NCBI RefSeq assembly: GCF_039614845.1
Contig: NZ_JBDIML010000009.1
Span: 40,768 to 104,767 of the forward strand
Reading direction: 5' to 3'
DNA from: Ornithinibacillus xuwenensis
GTDB taxonomy: Bacteria > Bacillota > Bacilli > Bacillales > Amphibacillaceae
Length of the DNA: 64,000 bases
The stretch's first letter is position 1; every line of letters begins with the position of its first letter. Positions 52,870 to 60,703 of this stretch are shown in pieces. The position numbers were made by a program, and so were the translations under genes. The notes under the pieces are model-generated. The model ran no database searches. It was not told the origin of the DNA and saw only the letters and a program-made list of their open reading frames with translations.

Positions 52870-53252
52870 AATGGTCTACTATAGACTTATCGGTAAATTT
52901 ATACATAACGTGAAGTATTTTTTATTGTAATAAAGGACATAAACCCCTGATAGAATAGTCATTTAGAAAGGTTATCTGCCTGGTAAAAACTCACTATTAC
53001 ATTTTTCTGTTAAATTTACACCTAGTAAGATATAACATATACTAATATACTGGAACGAATAGGCGTTTAGCACCATGAAGAAACACACATACGTTACCCT
53101 TCAAACGATCGGATTCGATTAATTTTTCTATATCATTTTCCCTAATAAAAAATGCATATTTCAATATATCTAGTATTATTGCCTCTTTATAGATTTGAGC
53201 TAAATGTATATCCTTTAATCTATTATCAAAAAATAATTGTACATGTAACACT
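52870..53252. other. Intergenic region between the lipoprotein and HD-GYP genes
   Basis: AT-rich; contains the promoter of the divergent lipoprotein gene. A 69-codon minus-strand frame (53042-53251) lacks a ribosome site and family likeness, and I do not call it a gene. Confidence 0.4.
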
Positions 53253-53280
53253 TTGTTTAAAGTTGGACTTTTTGTATAAT
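53253..53280 (+). promoter_or_regulatory. Promoter of the HD-GYP gene
   Basis: TTGTTT (53253-53258), 16 bases and TATAAT (53275-53280) give a sigma-A promoter 23 bases before the start codon. Confidence 0.55.
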
Positions 53281-53302
53281 TTTACTAAGAGAGGAAATTA
53301 AC

Positions 53303-54460
53303 ATGAAAAAAACCCTGCAGAAATCTTTATTATATGAAGAGAAGCGGGCAGTAAAATGGTTTTTATGGCTATTTTATTCCATTTTCTTTATTTATGATAT
53401 TTTCTATATTTATATATTGCCTGAATTCCCTTGGGATATAGAAGTGGTTAAGTCGACAAATATATCGGATTACTTGTTATATGTTGTCATGATTGTCCTG
53501 TTGCCATTATCCATTTACTTTATTAAAAATAACAAACCTGAACTGATAAAGTACTTCTATTTCTTAAGCTATACGATCCTTAATTTAGCTAGAGAGCTGT
53601 ATTTTTATTTAGGTAATGATTTTACGTATAGTAGTGGTAATTTAGTAGAGATTTATATGGTGTTGTTTTCACCAATCTTTGTTAATAAAAAGTTCTTTTA
53701 TCTAGTCTCACTTGGTACGATTCTAAAATATTTAGTAGTAGGGGTTACAATACATGACAGTGTTGTTATGTTACCGCTATTAATTGTTGTGGTATTATCA
53801 TTCATTGCCTATATTATTTTGCACCGCTTTTATAGCTACATGAATTCTGTAAAACGGGCCTATGATGACCAACTAGAAGGAATCGTAAAAGGGATTATTA
53901 CGACATTAGAACTAAAAGACCCTTATACACGTGGGCATAGCGAACGGGTTGCAGAGTATGCGCTAAGCTTAGCGAAAGCCACTGAAAAATATAAAAAAGA
54001 AGAACTAAAGTTTTTTTACTATGCTTGCCTATTACATGATATAGGAAAAATTCATATACCTGATTATATCTTGACCAAGCCTGGGAAATTGACAGCAGAC
54101 GAATACAATTTAATTAAAATGCACCCTGCAGTAGGTGCTAAGGCAGTTCAAGATGTGGAGGGAATCTCGGATAATATTTCGGTGATTTTATCGCATCATG
54201 AACGGTGGGATGGTAGCGGGTATCCAGAAGGATTAAAGGGCACAGACATTCCATTTCTCGCTCGCGTAACCACAATTGCTGATGCATTTGATGCCATGAC
54301 TTCTTCCAGATCATACCGTTCTGCACTATCCATAGAGGAAGCCTATACACGTATTCTTAACGGAAAAGGGACACAATTTGATCCGGAATTAGTTGAATTA
54401 TTTACGCACGTATTTCCTGAGTGGAAAGAAATTCATACGAACTATTATCACTCATCCTAA
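53303..54460 (+). CDS. Membrane HD-GYP phosphodiesterase (c-di-GMP degradation)
   Basis: A 385-residue protein. About six membrane helices (residues 18-185) form a sensor of unknown kind. A cytoplasmic HD-GYP domain follows (about 195-375). The metal His-Asp pair is in CLLHDIGKIH near 245, and the diagnostic HHERWDGSGYPEGL near 298 contains GYP, followed by RVTTIADAFDAMTSSRSYR. An intact GYP motif means it should hydrolyse c-di-GMP. Helix TLELKDPYTRGHSERVAEYA contains the first His. The start follows GAGAGGAAA. It counters the GGDEF protein of this window and lies directly before the peptide cassette. Confidence 0.93.
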   Translation: MKKTLQKSLLYEEKRAVKWFLWLFYSIFFIYDIFYIYILPEFPWDIEVVKSTNISDYLLYVVMIVLLPLSIYFIKNNKPELIKYFYFLSYTILNLARELYFYLGNDFTYSSGNLVEIYMVLFSPIFVNKKFFYLVSLGTILKYLVVGVTIHDSVVMLPLLIVVVLSFIAYIILHRFYSYMNSVKRAYDDQLEGIVKGIITTLELKDPYTRGHSERVAEYALSLAKATEKYKKEELKFFYYACLLHDIGKIHIPDYILTKPGKLTADEYNLIKMHPAVGAKAVQDVEGISDNISVILSHHERWDGSGYPEGLKGTDIPFLARVTTIADAFDAMTSSRSYRSALSIEEAYTRILNGKGTQFDPELVELFTHVFPEWKEIHTNYYHSS

Positions 54461-54514
54461 TGTGACGGTTCGCTGGTATAATAAATTGTTTTTTTTTGAA
54501 AGGGGGTGACATAC
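54454..54514 (+). promoter_or_regulatory. Promoter and ribosome site of the CWWC peptide gene
   Basis: TGGTATAAT (54474-54482) is an extended -10 box; the -35 region is poor. A strong AAAGGGGGTGA ribosome site (54500-54510) precedes the ATG at 54515. The element makes the peptide cassette separable from the HD-GYP gene. Confidence 0.55.
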
Positions 54515-54583
54515 ATGAAAATCCGTAAGCTAAAAAAAATCAAAGCAACTTGCTGGTGGTGCATCTTTTTCCCACAAGGATAA
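54515..54583 (+). CDS. 22-residue CWWC peptide (candidate precursor peptide)
   Basis: A very short frame with one of the best ribosome sites of the window (AAAGGGGGTGA). The product has a Lys/Arg-rich N-terminal half (six Lys and one Arg within the first ten residues) and a hydrophobic C-terminal half, CWWCIFFPQG. A basic leader-like part plus a Cys/Trp-rich core is the layout of small ribosomally made modified peptides or pheromone precursors. It lies 57 bases before the PqqD-like/M50 membrane metalloprotease gene, with no terminator between. I do not recognise a described family. It could alternatively be a leader peptide regulating the next gene. Confidence 0.65.
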   Translation: MKIRKLKKIKATCWWCIFFPQG

Positions 54584-54640
54584 TGATGCAGCTTGTTAAA
54601 ATACTAGTAACCTATTAATCAAAAAAGTGATGGTGTGGAC

Positions 54641-55828
54641 ATGAATATCCAGGTTCAATCAAAGATAAGCCTATACCCTTTGCAAATTCGCCCTGATAAA
54701 AGGCATTTTATCGTAGAGGAAAGTACAACTGGTGAATTTTATGAAATGCCAAAAATTTGCATCGATGCCATTGAACAAATTAATAAAGGCATAACGCTCG
54801 AGCAAGTAGAGCAAGCGTTATTGAAAACTTATCCAGCAGATGAAGTCGATGTCATGTCTTTCGCCCAACAATTAGTGGAGTTTGGATTAGTTAAAGAAAT
54901 CGATGGCACGGAGTTATCCATAAAGAAAAAAAGTCGTAGGGCTGATGGCTTTGGATGGATATCGCCTAAATTCGGCCGTATCTTTTTTAACAAAGTAACC
55001 AATAAGCTTTATATGACCCTATTACTCGTAAACATTCTATTGGTGCTTTCTAATCCAGAACTTCTACCTAATTATAAAGAGATTTTTTTATTTGATTCTA
55101 TGGTTCTTAGTATTTTATCGTATATGGTAATTTCGCTAGCATTAATCGTCATTCATGAATTTGGCCATATACTCGCAATTCGTTCATTTGACTTACCTAC
55201 AAAATTAGCTATTGGTCATCGATTATTGTTAATCGTATTCGAAACAGACCTATCTGCAGCTTGGAAGTTGGCTCCACGCCAAAGAAACACCTTATATTTT
55301 GCAGGTATGTCATTTGAACAAGTAATCATCACGATAGCTTTCTTGCTCACCATGTTTATCGGAGATGGTAATGCTATCGTGACGGGAGTACTAGCAATTG
55401 TCATTTTTGATATTTTTATTAAAACAATTTATCAATGCTGTTTCTATATGAAAACAGATTGTTACTATATAATTGAAAATATATCAGGTAGCTATAACCT
55501 AATGGAAAATGGTAAGCAATATTTACGGAAATGGCTTCCATTTATAAAAAAGGATTCTACTACCCAGACATTTCAAGACGAAACATTGGCTGTTCGTCTT
55601 TATAGTGTATTTTATGTGTTTGGGTTATTCGTTACCATTGTATTATTCGTAAGCTATTTTATTCCGCAAGCATATTATGCTTATTCTCAAATCTTCACGA
55701 ATCTATTGTCATCTATTAAAAGTCCTTATTTTTGGGATTCCCTAGTATTATTAGGGCTGACCATTCTAATGGGAGGTCTTTTAATCGTTGCAATGATTAA
55801 GAAGCGTTTGGAAGAAAAGTCGGAATAA
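54641..55828 (+). CDS. PqqD-like plus M50 metalloprotease membrane protein
   Basis: About 395 residues. An N-terminal winged-helix-like domain (about 8-90: FIVEESTTGEFYEMPKICID, then VEQALLKTYP and FAQQLVEFGLVKEIDG) has the PqqD/RRE layout that binds precursor peptides. A membrane region with six to seven helices follows. It carries the M50 zinc motif HEFGH (near 172-176) and a later YMKTDCYYIIEN segment with the Asp ligand typical of YydH-type peptide proteases. It probably binds and cuts a small peptide at the membrane; the CWWC peptide just upstream is the obvious substrate. ATG 54641 fits AGTGAT spacing; GTG 54635 is possible. No radical SAM or ABC exporter gene is adjacent. Confidence 0.82.
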   Translation: MNIQVQSKISLYPLQIRPDKRHFIVEESTTGEFYEMPKICIDAIEQINKGITLEQVEQALLKTYPADEVDVMSFAQQLVEFGLVKEIDGTELSIKKKSRRADGFGWISPKFGRIFFNKVTNKLYMTLLLVNILLVLSNPELLPNYKEIFLFDSMVLSILSYMVISLALIVIHEFGHILAIRSFDLPTKLAIGHRLLLIVFETDLSAAWKLAPRQRNTLYFAGMSFEQVIITIAFLLTMFIGDGNAIVTGVLAIVIFDIFIKTIYQCCFYMKTDCYYIIENISGSYNLMENGKQYLRKWLPFIKKDSTTQTFQDETLAVRLYSVFYVFGLFVTIVLFVSYFIPQAYYAYSQIFTNLLSSIKSPYFWDSLVLLGLTILMGGLLIVAMIKKRLEEKSE

Positions 55829-55914
55829 CGATCGTTATAAAACTTACAGGCCCGCGAATGTGGTGCCTTTTTTAATTTTGTTCGAAAACATTGCGTTCAT
55901 CTGAAACCATTTAT

Positions 55915-55945
55915 ATAGTTGGTTATAATTACCAACTATTTTTAT
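55915..55945 (+). terminator. Terminator after the peptide/M50 operon
   Basis: ATAGTTGGT (55915-55923) pairs with ACCAACTAT (55931-55939), followed by TTTTTAT. A weaker hairpin with a six-T run precedes it near 55847-55874. Confidence 0.82.
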
Positions 55946-56055
55946 AATACAACCAAACACCTAATCACCTCATATAGGACAAGGGTTTAGACAACTTTCC
56001 CCCTTTCACAAACCGACTAATTCCGACAATTGGAAAATTTTCTAATACTTAAACG

Positions 56056-56082
56056 TTAACTTCTATTTATTTATGCCGATAT
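56056..56082 (+). promoter_or_regulatory. Sigma-D-type promoter of the MCP at 56122
   Basis: GCCGATAT (56075-56082) is the exact sigma-D -10 consensus. TTAA (56056-56059) stands 15 bases upstream as a one-mismatch form of the TAAA -35 box. The start codon is 40 bases downstream. Confidence 0.75.
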
Positions 56083-56121
56083 TAGTAGAAAAAGACTTTG
56101 CTACTAATAGGGGGCAATTAC

Positions 56122-57588
56122 ATGACAAGAGCTTTACAGTTAAAACAGCAAGACGTGAAAAAGAAAAATATTCTAACTTTATCGGTTTTTTCCTTTTCAC
56201 TACTTAGCGCACTAGCTTTGGCGCTAGTACAAGGTCAGGCAAATAAAGGCATGTTCTATGGAGGAGAACTCTTACTATTGATTGGGAGTTTCTTTATCAT
56301 AAAGTATGTAGTGAAAAAAGATAATATATATCCCTACTTTATCGTCGGTATTGCCTATATCTCATCATTTATCGGCATTCAATTATTCTCGAGTTCATTA
56401 TCAATGTTAATTATCTTTTTCTTTTTACTTTTCTTATCCACTAGCTATCTAATGCTACCAGTATTCTTAACGGGATATATTTTAGGGGCAGTAGGTATTG
56501 TATACAATAGTATAGCCGCAACTGATCAGGTCATTTATTTAAAGGATAGCTTGTCCCTAGCATTAGTTACCTATGTACTGAGTGGAATCGTCTCTGGGGT
56601 ACTAATCTATTTAAACCGAAAACAGTTTAATCAGATTGAAGTCCTCTTAACAAACAGTGAACAAGAGGCAAAAGAAAAAGAAGAAAATCATCTTGTTCTA
56701 GAGAAGCAAGTCAATAGCATTACTAGTAAAATAACAACTGTAAATTCAAAGGTACAAGAAAACATTATCGCGCAATCAGAGATAACGGAGGCAATTTCAG
56801 AAATGGCCTCTGGTAGTTCCGTACAAAATGAAAAAGTATCTGATATCGCACAGAGTATTCAAAATACATTGGCACAAATTGAACAAATGCTAGAAAAATC
56901 GAATGCCATTAAACAGGATTTTGAACAATCAACCGATACTGCAACTACAGGAAATCAACTATCGGATGAATTAACAGCTAATATGAATGAATTCCGTAAG
57001 CATGTAGAAAAGCTCAGTGAAGCCTTTCATTCACTTTCTAATAAAATACATGAAACCAATTCATTATCAAACGATATCATCAATGTAAGTCAGCAAACGA
57101 ATCTATTAGCATTAAATGCATCGATAGAAGCAGCTCGTGCAGGAGAAGCAGGTAAAGGATTTGCTGTTGTAGCTGACGAAATCCGAAAGTTAGCGGAAAT
57201 GACAAATAATACAGCAGAAAAAATAACAAGTAACTTACATGATGTTAATGAAACGAATGATTCTGCACTCGATATTATGAACGAAAATATGCAAATGGTT
57301 ACGGAAAACTTATCTAAAACAGAGCAAGTAAACTCTGCTTTCAGTAATTTAACCACTGTATTAGAAACGATTAGTACACAGTTCACTAGCTTCCAGTATT
57401 TAGCGAACCATGTGAAGGATAATTCTTCTACAGTCGATAATGCCACAAACGAATTAGCTGCCATTATTGAACAATCATCTGCCGCTCTAGAAGAAATGAG
57501 TGCTACTGTGGAAAACTTAAATGAACAAAATGAAGCAATAGGCGTGGAAATGAAAGAAACGGAAAAAGAAGCAAAAAGTATTATATAG
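56122..57588 (+). CDS. Chemoreceptor with multi-helix membrane sensor and no HAMP (MCP4)
   Basis: About 488 residues. The start at 56122 follows TAGGGGG; eight upstream codons are in frame but lack a site. Six membrane helices at about 20-175 replace the usual extracellular sensor. The chain passes without HAMP into an MCP signalling domain (about 185-480) with tip LLALNASIEAARAGEAGKGFAVVADEIRKLAE. Signals may therefore come from the membrane itself or a lipophilic compound. It sits directly downstream of the peptide/M50 cassette but has its own sigma-D-type promoter and terminator. Confidence 0.9.
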   Translation: MTRALQLKQQDVKKKNILTLSVFSFSLLSALALALVQGQANKGMFYGGELLLLIGSFFIIKYVVKKDNIYPYFIVGIAYISSFIGIQLFSSSLSMLIIFFFLLFLSTSYLMLPVFLTGYILGAVGIVYNSIAATDQVIYLKDSLSLALVTYVLSGIVSGVLIYLNRKQFNQIEVLLTNSEQEAKEKEENHLVLEKQVNSITSKITTVNSKVQENIIAQSEITEAISEMASGSSVQNEKVSDIAQSIQNTLAQIEQMLEKSNAIKQDFEQSTDTATTGNQLSDELTANMNEFRKHVEKLSEAFHSLSNKIHETNSLSNDIINVSQQTNLLALNASIEAARAGEAGKGFAVVADEIRKLAEMTNNTAEKITSNLHDVNETNDSALDIMNENMQMVTENLSKTEQVNSAFSNLTTVLETISTQFTSFQYLANHVKDNSSTVDNATNELAAIIEQSSAALEEMSATVENLNEQNEAIGVEMKETEKEAKSII

Positions 57589-57597
57589 ACTGATAAT

Positions 57598-57634
57598 AGA
57601 GACCTAGGAACCAAGTTCCCTAAGTCTCTTTTTT
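57598..57634 (+). terminator. Terminator after MCP4
   Basis: AGAGACCTAGG (57598-57608) pairs, with small bulges, with CCCTAAGTCTCT (57618-57629), followed by TTTTT. Confidence 0.85.
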
Positions 57635-57754
57635 CCATTTCATTCCAGCCTAAAATGTATTACTGTCTCCCCAAACCTTTTATCATCTAGGCTTTAAATC
57701 TTATCGATAGATTTTATTAAATTTTCACTGATTTCTACCTATTTGATTACCTAT

Positions 57755-57782
57755 AAACCAACTGAATCTTGCAGCCGATATG
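57755..57782 (+). promoter_or_regulatory. Sigma-D-type promoter of the MCP5-XylF operon
   Basis: TAAA (57755-57758), 16 bases and GCCGATAT (57775-57782) match the flagellar sigma-D promoter. The start codon is 39 bases downstream, almost the same leader length as in the MCP4 unit. Confidence 0.85.
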
Positions 57783-57820
57783 TATATAGAATAGAAATAC
57801 TATCATAGGGAGGACATCAC

Positions 57821-59530
57821 GTGTTACAGAATTGGAAATGGACCAATTTGAGAATTGGTGGTAAGTATGCAGTTGTGTTTTCCATTATGGCTATTATATT
57901 TCTTGCCACCATCTCGCTAACCCTTTATTTACTTTTTCAAACGAACACAACCATGGATGAAACGTCGGCTACGAATGAGATAGCGATTAGTTCATCTGAG
58001 CTTGTTTCGTATTTTAATGAGAAATATATACAAATTCCAGATTATCTTGTTGAAGAAGATGAGGAAAAACTACAGCAATATCTGACTTCAAGTAAACAGT
58101 TTGTAGAAACTGCAAAGTCTTTAAAATTGAAATTAGAGAATCAGGAACAGCTAGACTTATTTAATCAAATCATTGCCAATAATAATGAGTTAGATGAGTA
58201 CTTTTTCAGCATGGTAGTTCCTCAGGTACAGGAAATAAATACACAGCAGTATACGGAATTACAAGCAGCAACGAATAAACTTAAAGAAAACACCAAGGAA
58301 TTAGGAGAACAATTAAAAAATGCCGCAACAAAATCAAATCAACTTGCGATAAATGATGCGCATTCAACCATTAACAATACAACAAAGCTCTTATTTATTA
58401 CTGGTATATTAGCCATTGTAATCTCCTTCATCCTGCTCATCATCATTAGCAGAAAAATTAGCAAAAACCTTAATCTGATTGTGAATAGAAGTAACCAAAT
58501 TGCATCTGGCGATTTGAATTTGAATGAGCTTACCTATCAAGGAAATGATGAGATAGGACAACTATCCAAGTCTATTAATGATATGGGTGGTAGTCTACGA
58601 GAGATGATTCGAGAAATTACGAATCTATCTGTAGAAGTTGACCAACAAAGCAATATCATGTCTAGTACAACAGATGAGGTAAAATTAGGAAGTCATCAAA
58701 TTGCATCAACTGTTGATGAGTTGGCTACTGGGACAAGTAATCAAGCAAACGAAGCTGCAATTATTTCTGAAAGCACAAATGAATTCAGCTCTAAACTCCA
58801 AGAAGCAACCAAGCATAGTCAAGCGTTAGTTGAAGTTTCTAATGGCGTACAAAATGCTTCAACGAAGGGTAATCAACAAATGCAGCAGTCATTAGAACAA
58901 ATGAAACGAATCCATGAGGTTGTTGAAATATCTGTAACCAATGTAAAAAGCTTAGAAAAGAAAACGAATTCGATAACAGAAATTGTCTCAGTCATTAAGT
59001 CCATTGCCGAACAGACAAATCTACTAGCCTTAAATGCTTCGATTGAAGCAGCAAGAGCTGGTGAAGCCGGAAGAGGTTTTGCTATTGTTGCAGAAGAAGT
59101 TCGAAAGCTTTCAGAAGAAGTGGCTAACTCTGTGGCGAATATTTCGGACATTATCTTTAGCATTAAGGAAGACACTGTTGAGATGTCCTCACAGTTAACA
59201 AAGGGATATCAGGAAACAGATAAAGGTACAGAAGAAATGCAAATTACAAACGAATATTTTACGGACATTAAAGACCAAGTAGAAGATATGAGTCAACGTA
59301 TCCAAAAGATTGCATCAACCTTCGCTTATTTTGAAAAGTCTAGTCAGGAAATTAATACCTCTGTAGAGCACATCGCAGCAATATCGGAAGAGTCAGCAGC
59401 TGGTACAGAGGAAATAGCAGCATCTATTCAGGAGCAAAGTAGCTCGATGGACAATATATCTTCTAGTGCTGGGGAATTGTCACGAATGGTAGATAATATG
59501 AATCAGCTTTTGAAAAAGTTCCGCATTTAA
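57821..59530 (+). CDS. Methyl-accepting chemotaxis protein, four-helix-bundle type (MCP5)
   Basis: A 569-residue chemoreceptor. TM1 is about 16-40, a helical extracellular domain about 41-185, TM2 about 188-210, then HAMP (about 211-265) and signalling domain with tip LLALNASIEAARAGEAGRGF. The extracellular bundle is short, of the kind that reads a ligand through a separate binding protein. The start is GTG after GGGAGGA. It is followed after 29 bases, with no terminator, by a XylF-like sugar-binding lipoprotein, most likely its ligand-presenting partner. Signalling-domain details differ from MCP1-3. Confidence 0.95.
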   Translation: MLQNWKWTNLRIGGKYAVVFSIMAIIFLATISLTLYLLFQTNTTMDETSATNEIAISSSELVSYFNEKYIQIPDYLVEEDEEKLQQYLTSSKQFVETAKSLKLKLENQEQLDLFNQIIANNNELDEYFFSMVVPQVQEINTQQYTELQAATNKLKENTKELGEQLKNAATKSNQLAINDAHSTINNTTKLLFITGILAIVISFILLIIISRKISKNLNLIVNRSNQIASGDLNLNELTYQGNDEIGQLSKSINDMGGSLREMIREITNLSVEVDQQSNIMSSTTDEVKLGSHQIASTVDELATGTSNQANEAAIISESTNEFSSKLQEATKHSQALVEVSNGVQNASTKGNQQMQQSLEQMKRIHEVVEISVTNVKSLEKKTNSITEIVSVIKSIAEQTNLLALNASIEAARAGEAGRGFAIVAEEVRKLSEEVANSVANISDIIFSIKEDTVEMSSQLTKGYQETDKGTEEMQITNEYFTDIKDQVEDMSQRIQKIASTFAYFEKSSQEINTSVEHIAAISEESAAGTEEIAASIQEQSSSMDNISSSAGELSRMVDNMNQLLKKFRI

Positions 59531-59559
59531 TAGTAGTCAAGCACAGAGAGGAGACAACA

Positions 59560-60627
59560 ATGAATATGATAATCAAACGAAGCTTGTTACTCATTTTAGC
59601 TATTCTTATCACAGCATTTATAGTAGGCTGTTCTAGCGAGTCTTCAAAGACAGATAATCAAGCAAATGACACAACAAAATTAATTGCCAATGAAGAAAAA
59701 CCGTACATTGGATTTGTATTAGATACATTAAAAGATGAACGTTGGTATAAGGATAAAGAGTTATTTGAAGGAAAAGTAACAGAACTTGGTGGTCATGTTA
59801 AAACATTAGCAGCAAATGGTAGTGACGATATTCAGATCACACAAGCGGAGTTATTAATCGAAGAAGGAGTAGATGTATTAGTTGTCGTACCTACAAATGC
59901 AGACACCGCTTCTTCTATTGTAGAAATTGCGCATGAAAATGGCGTTAAAGTTATTTCTTATGACCGACTAATCCTTAACGCAGATGTTGATCATTATATC
60001 TCCTTCGATAATGAAAAAGTTGGTGAAATGCAAGCAAGCGCCATAATAGCGCAAAGAACAGAAGGCAATTTTGCTTACATTGGTGGAGCAGAGACAGATA
60101 ACAATGCTGTTCTTCTCCGTCAAGGTACCATGCGAATTTTACAACCATTAATCGATGAAGGGAAAATCAATCTTGTATACGATAATTACACGGATGGTTG
60201 GAACCCTGATGTTGCAGAAGAAAATATGAAAGCTGCTTTACAAGATAATGGAAACCAGATTGACGCTGTTATTGCAGCCAATGATGGAACTGCTGGTGGC
60301 GTCATTAATGCATTAGCTACCAAGAATTTAGATGGTGACGTTCCTGTATCTGGCCAGGATGCTGAATTAAATGCTATCAAACGGATAATTGATGGAACCC
60401 AAACTATGACCGTTTACAAATCCATTAACTTATTGGCGGAAAACGCAGCAGAAATAGCGATTCAATTTGCCAATGAGGAATCCATTGCTACGGATCAAAC
60501 TATTCCTAATGGAAAAATTGATGTACCTGCTACTTTACTAGAACCTATTGCCGTAACAAAGGATAATATCGAAGAAACCATCATTAAAGATGGATACTTA
60601 ACTACCGAAGAAATATATGGTAAATAA
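59560..60627 (+). CDS. XylF-like sugar-binding lipoprotein without transporter
   Basis: A 355-residue type-1 periplasmic-binding-fold lipoprotein. The signal peptide ends in VGCSSE, giving a lipid anchor at Cys24. The mature part follows E. coli D-xylose-binding XylF closely: FVLDTLKDERWYKD, LIEEGVDVLVVVPTNA, VISYDRLILNADVDHYISFD, NEKVGEMQA and VIAANDGTAGGVINAL. D-xylose is thus the likely ligand. No ABC permease or ATPase gene follows; the gene is in one sigma-D-controlled unit with MCP5. It probably serves chemotaxis toward xylose, by delivering bound sugar to the receptor. The start follows AGAGGAG. Confidence 0.9.
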   Translation: MNMIIKRSLLLILAILITAFIVGCSSESSKTDNQANDTTKLIANEEKPYIGFVLDTLKDERWYKDKELFEGKVTELGGHVKTLAANGSDDIQITQAELLIEEGVDVLVVVPTNADTASSIVEIAHENGVKVISYDRLILNADVDHYISFDNEKVGEMQASAIIAQRTEGNFAYIGGAETDNNAVLLRQGTMRILQPLIDEGKINLVYDNYTDGWNPDVAEENMKAALQDNGNQIDAVIAANDGTAGGVINALATKNLDGDVPVSGQDAELNAIKRIIDGTQTMTVYKSINLLAENAAEIAIQFANEESIATDQTIPNGKIDVPATLLEPIAVTKDNIEETIIKDGYLTTEEIYGK

Positions 60628-60631
60628 TTGG

Positions 60632-60671
60632 ACTAGCTCTCTACAGCTTTATTTGTAGAGAGCTAGTTTTT
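60632..60671 (+). terminator. Terminator after the XylF-like gene
   Basis: A perfect 14-bp stem (ACTAGCTCTCTACA at 60632-60645, TGTAGAGAGCTAGT at 60654-60667) followed by TTTTT. Confidence 0.93.
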
Positions 60672-60703
60672 AATAATCAGCAGAAAAAACGAAACCTTCA
60701 AAT

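Noticed and set aside
53042..53251. 69-codon minus-strand frame between the lipoprotein and HD-GYP genes
   Set aside because: No ribosome site, GTG start, no family likeness, and it overlaps the upstream region of the HD-GYP gene.
55823..55836. 14-base palindrome ATAACGATCGTTAT at the end of the M50 gene
   Set aside because: It overlaps the stop codon, has no partner copy here, and could occur by chance.
57090..57638. 182-codon minus-strand frame over MCP4
   Set aside because: It is antisense to the conserved signalling domain; similar antisense frames occur over every MCP here because of codon use.
59560..60627. XylF-like gene as part of an ABC xylose importer
   Set aside because: No permease or ATPase gene follows; a strong terminator ends the unit, and the promoter is of the motility type.
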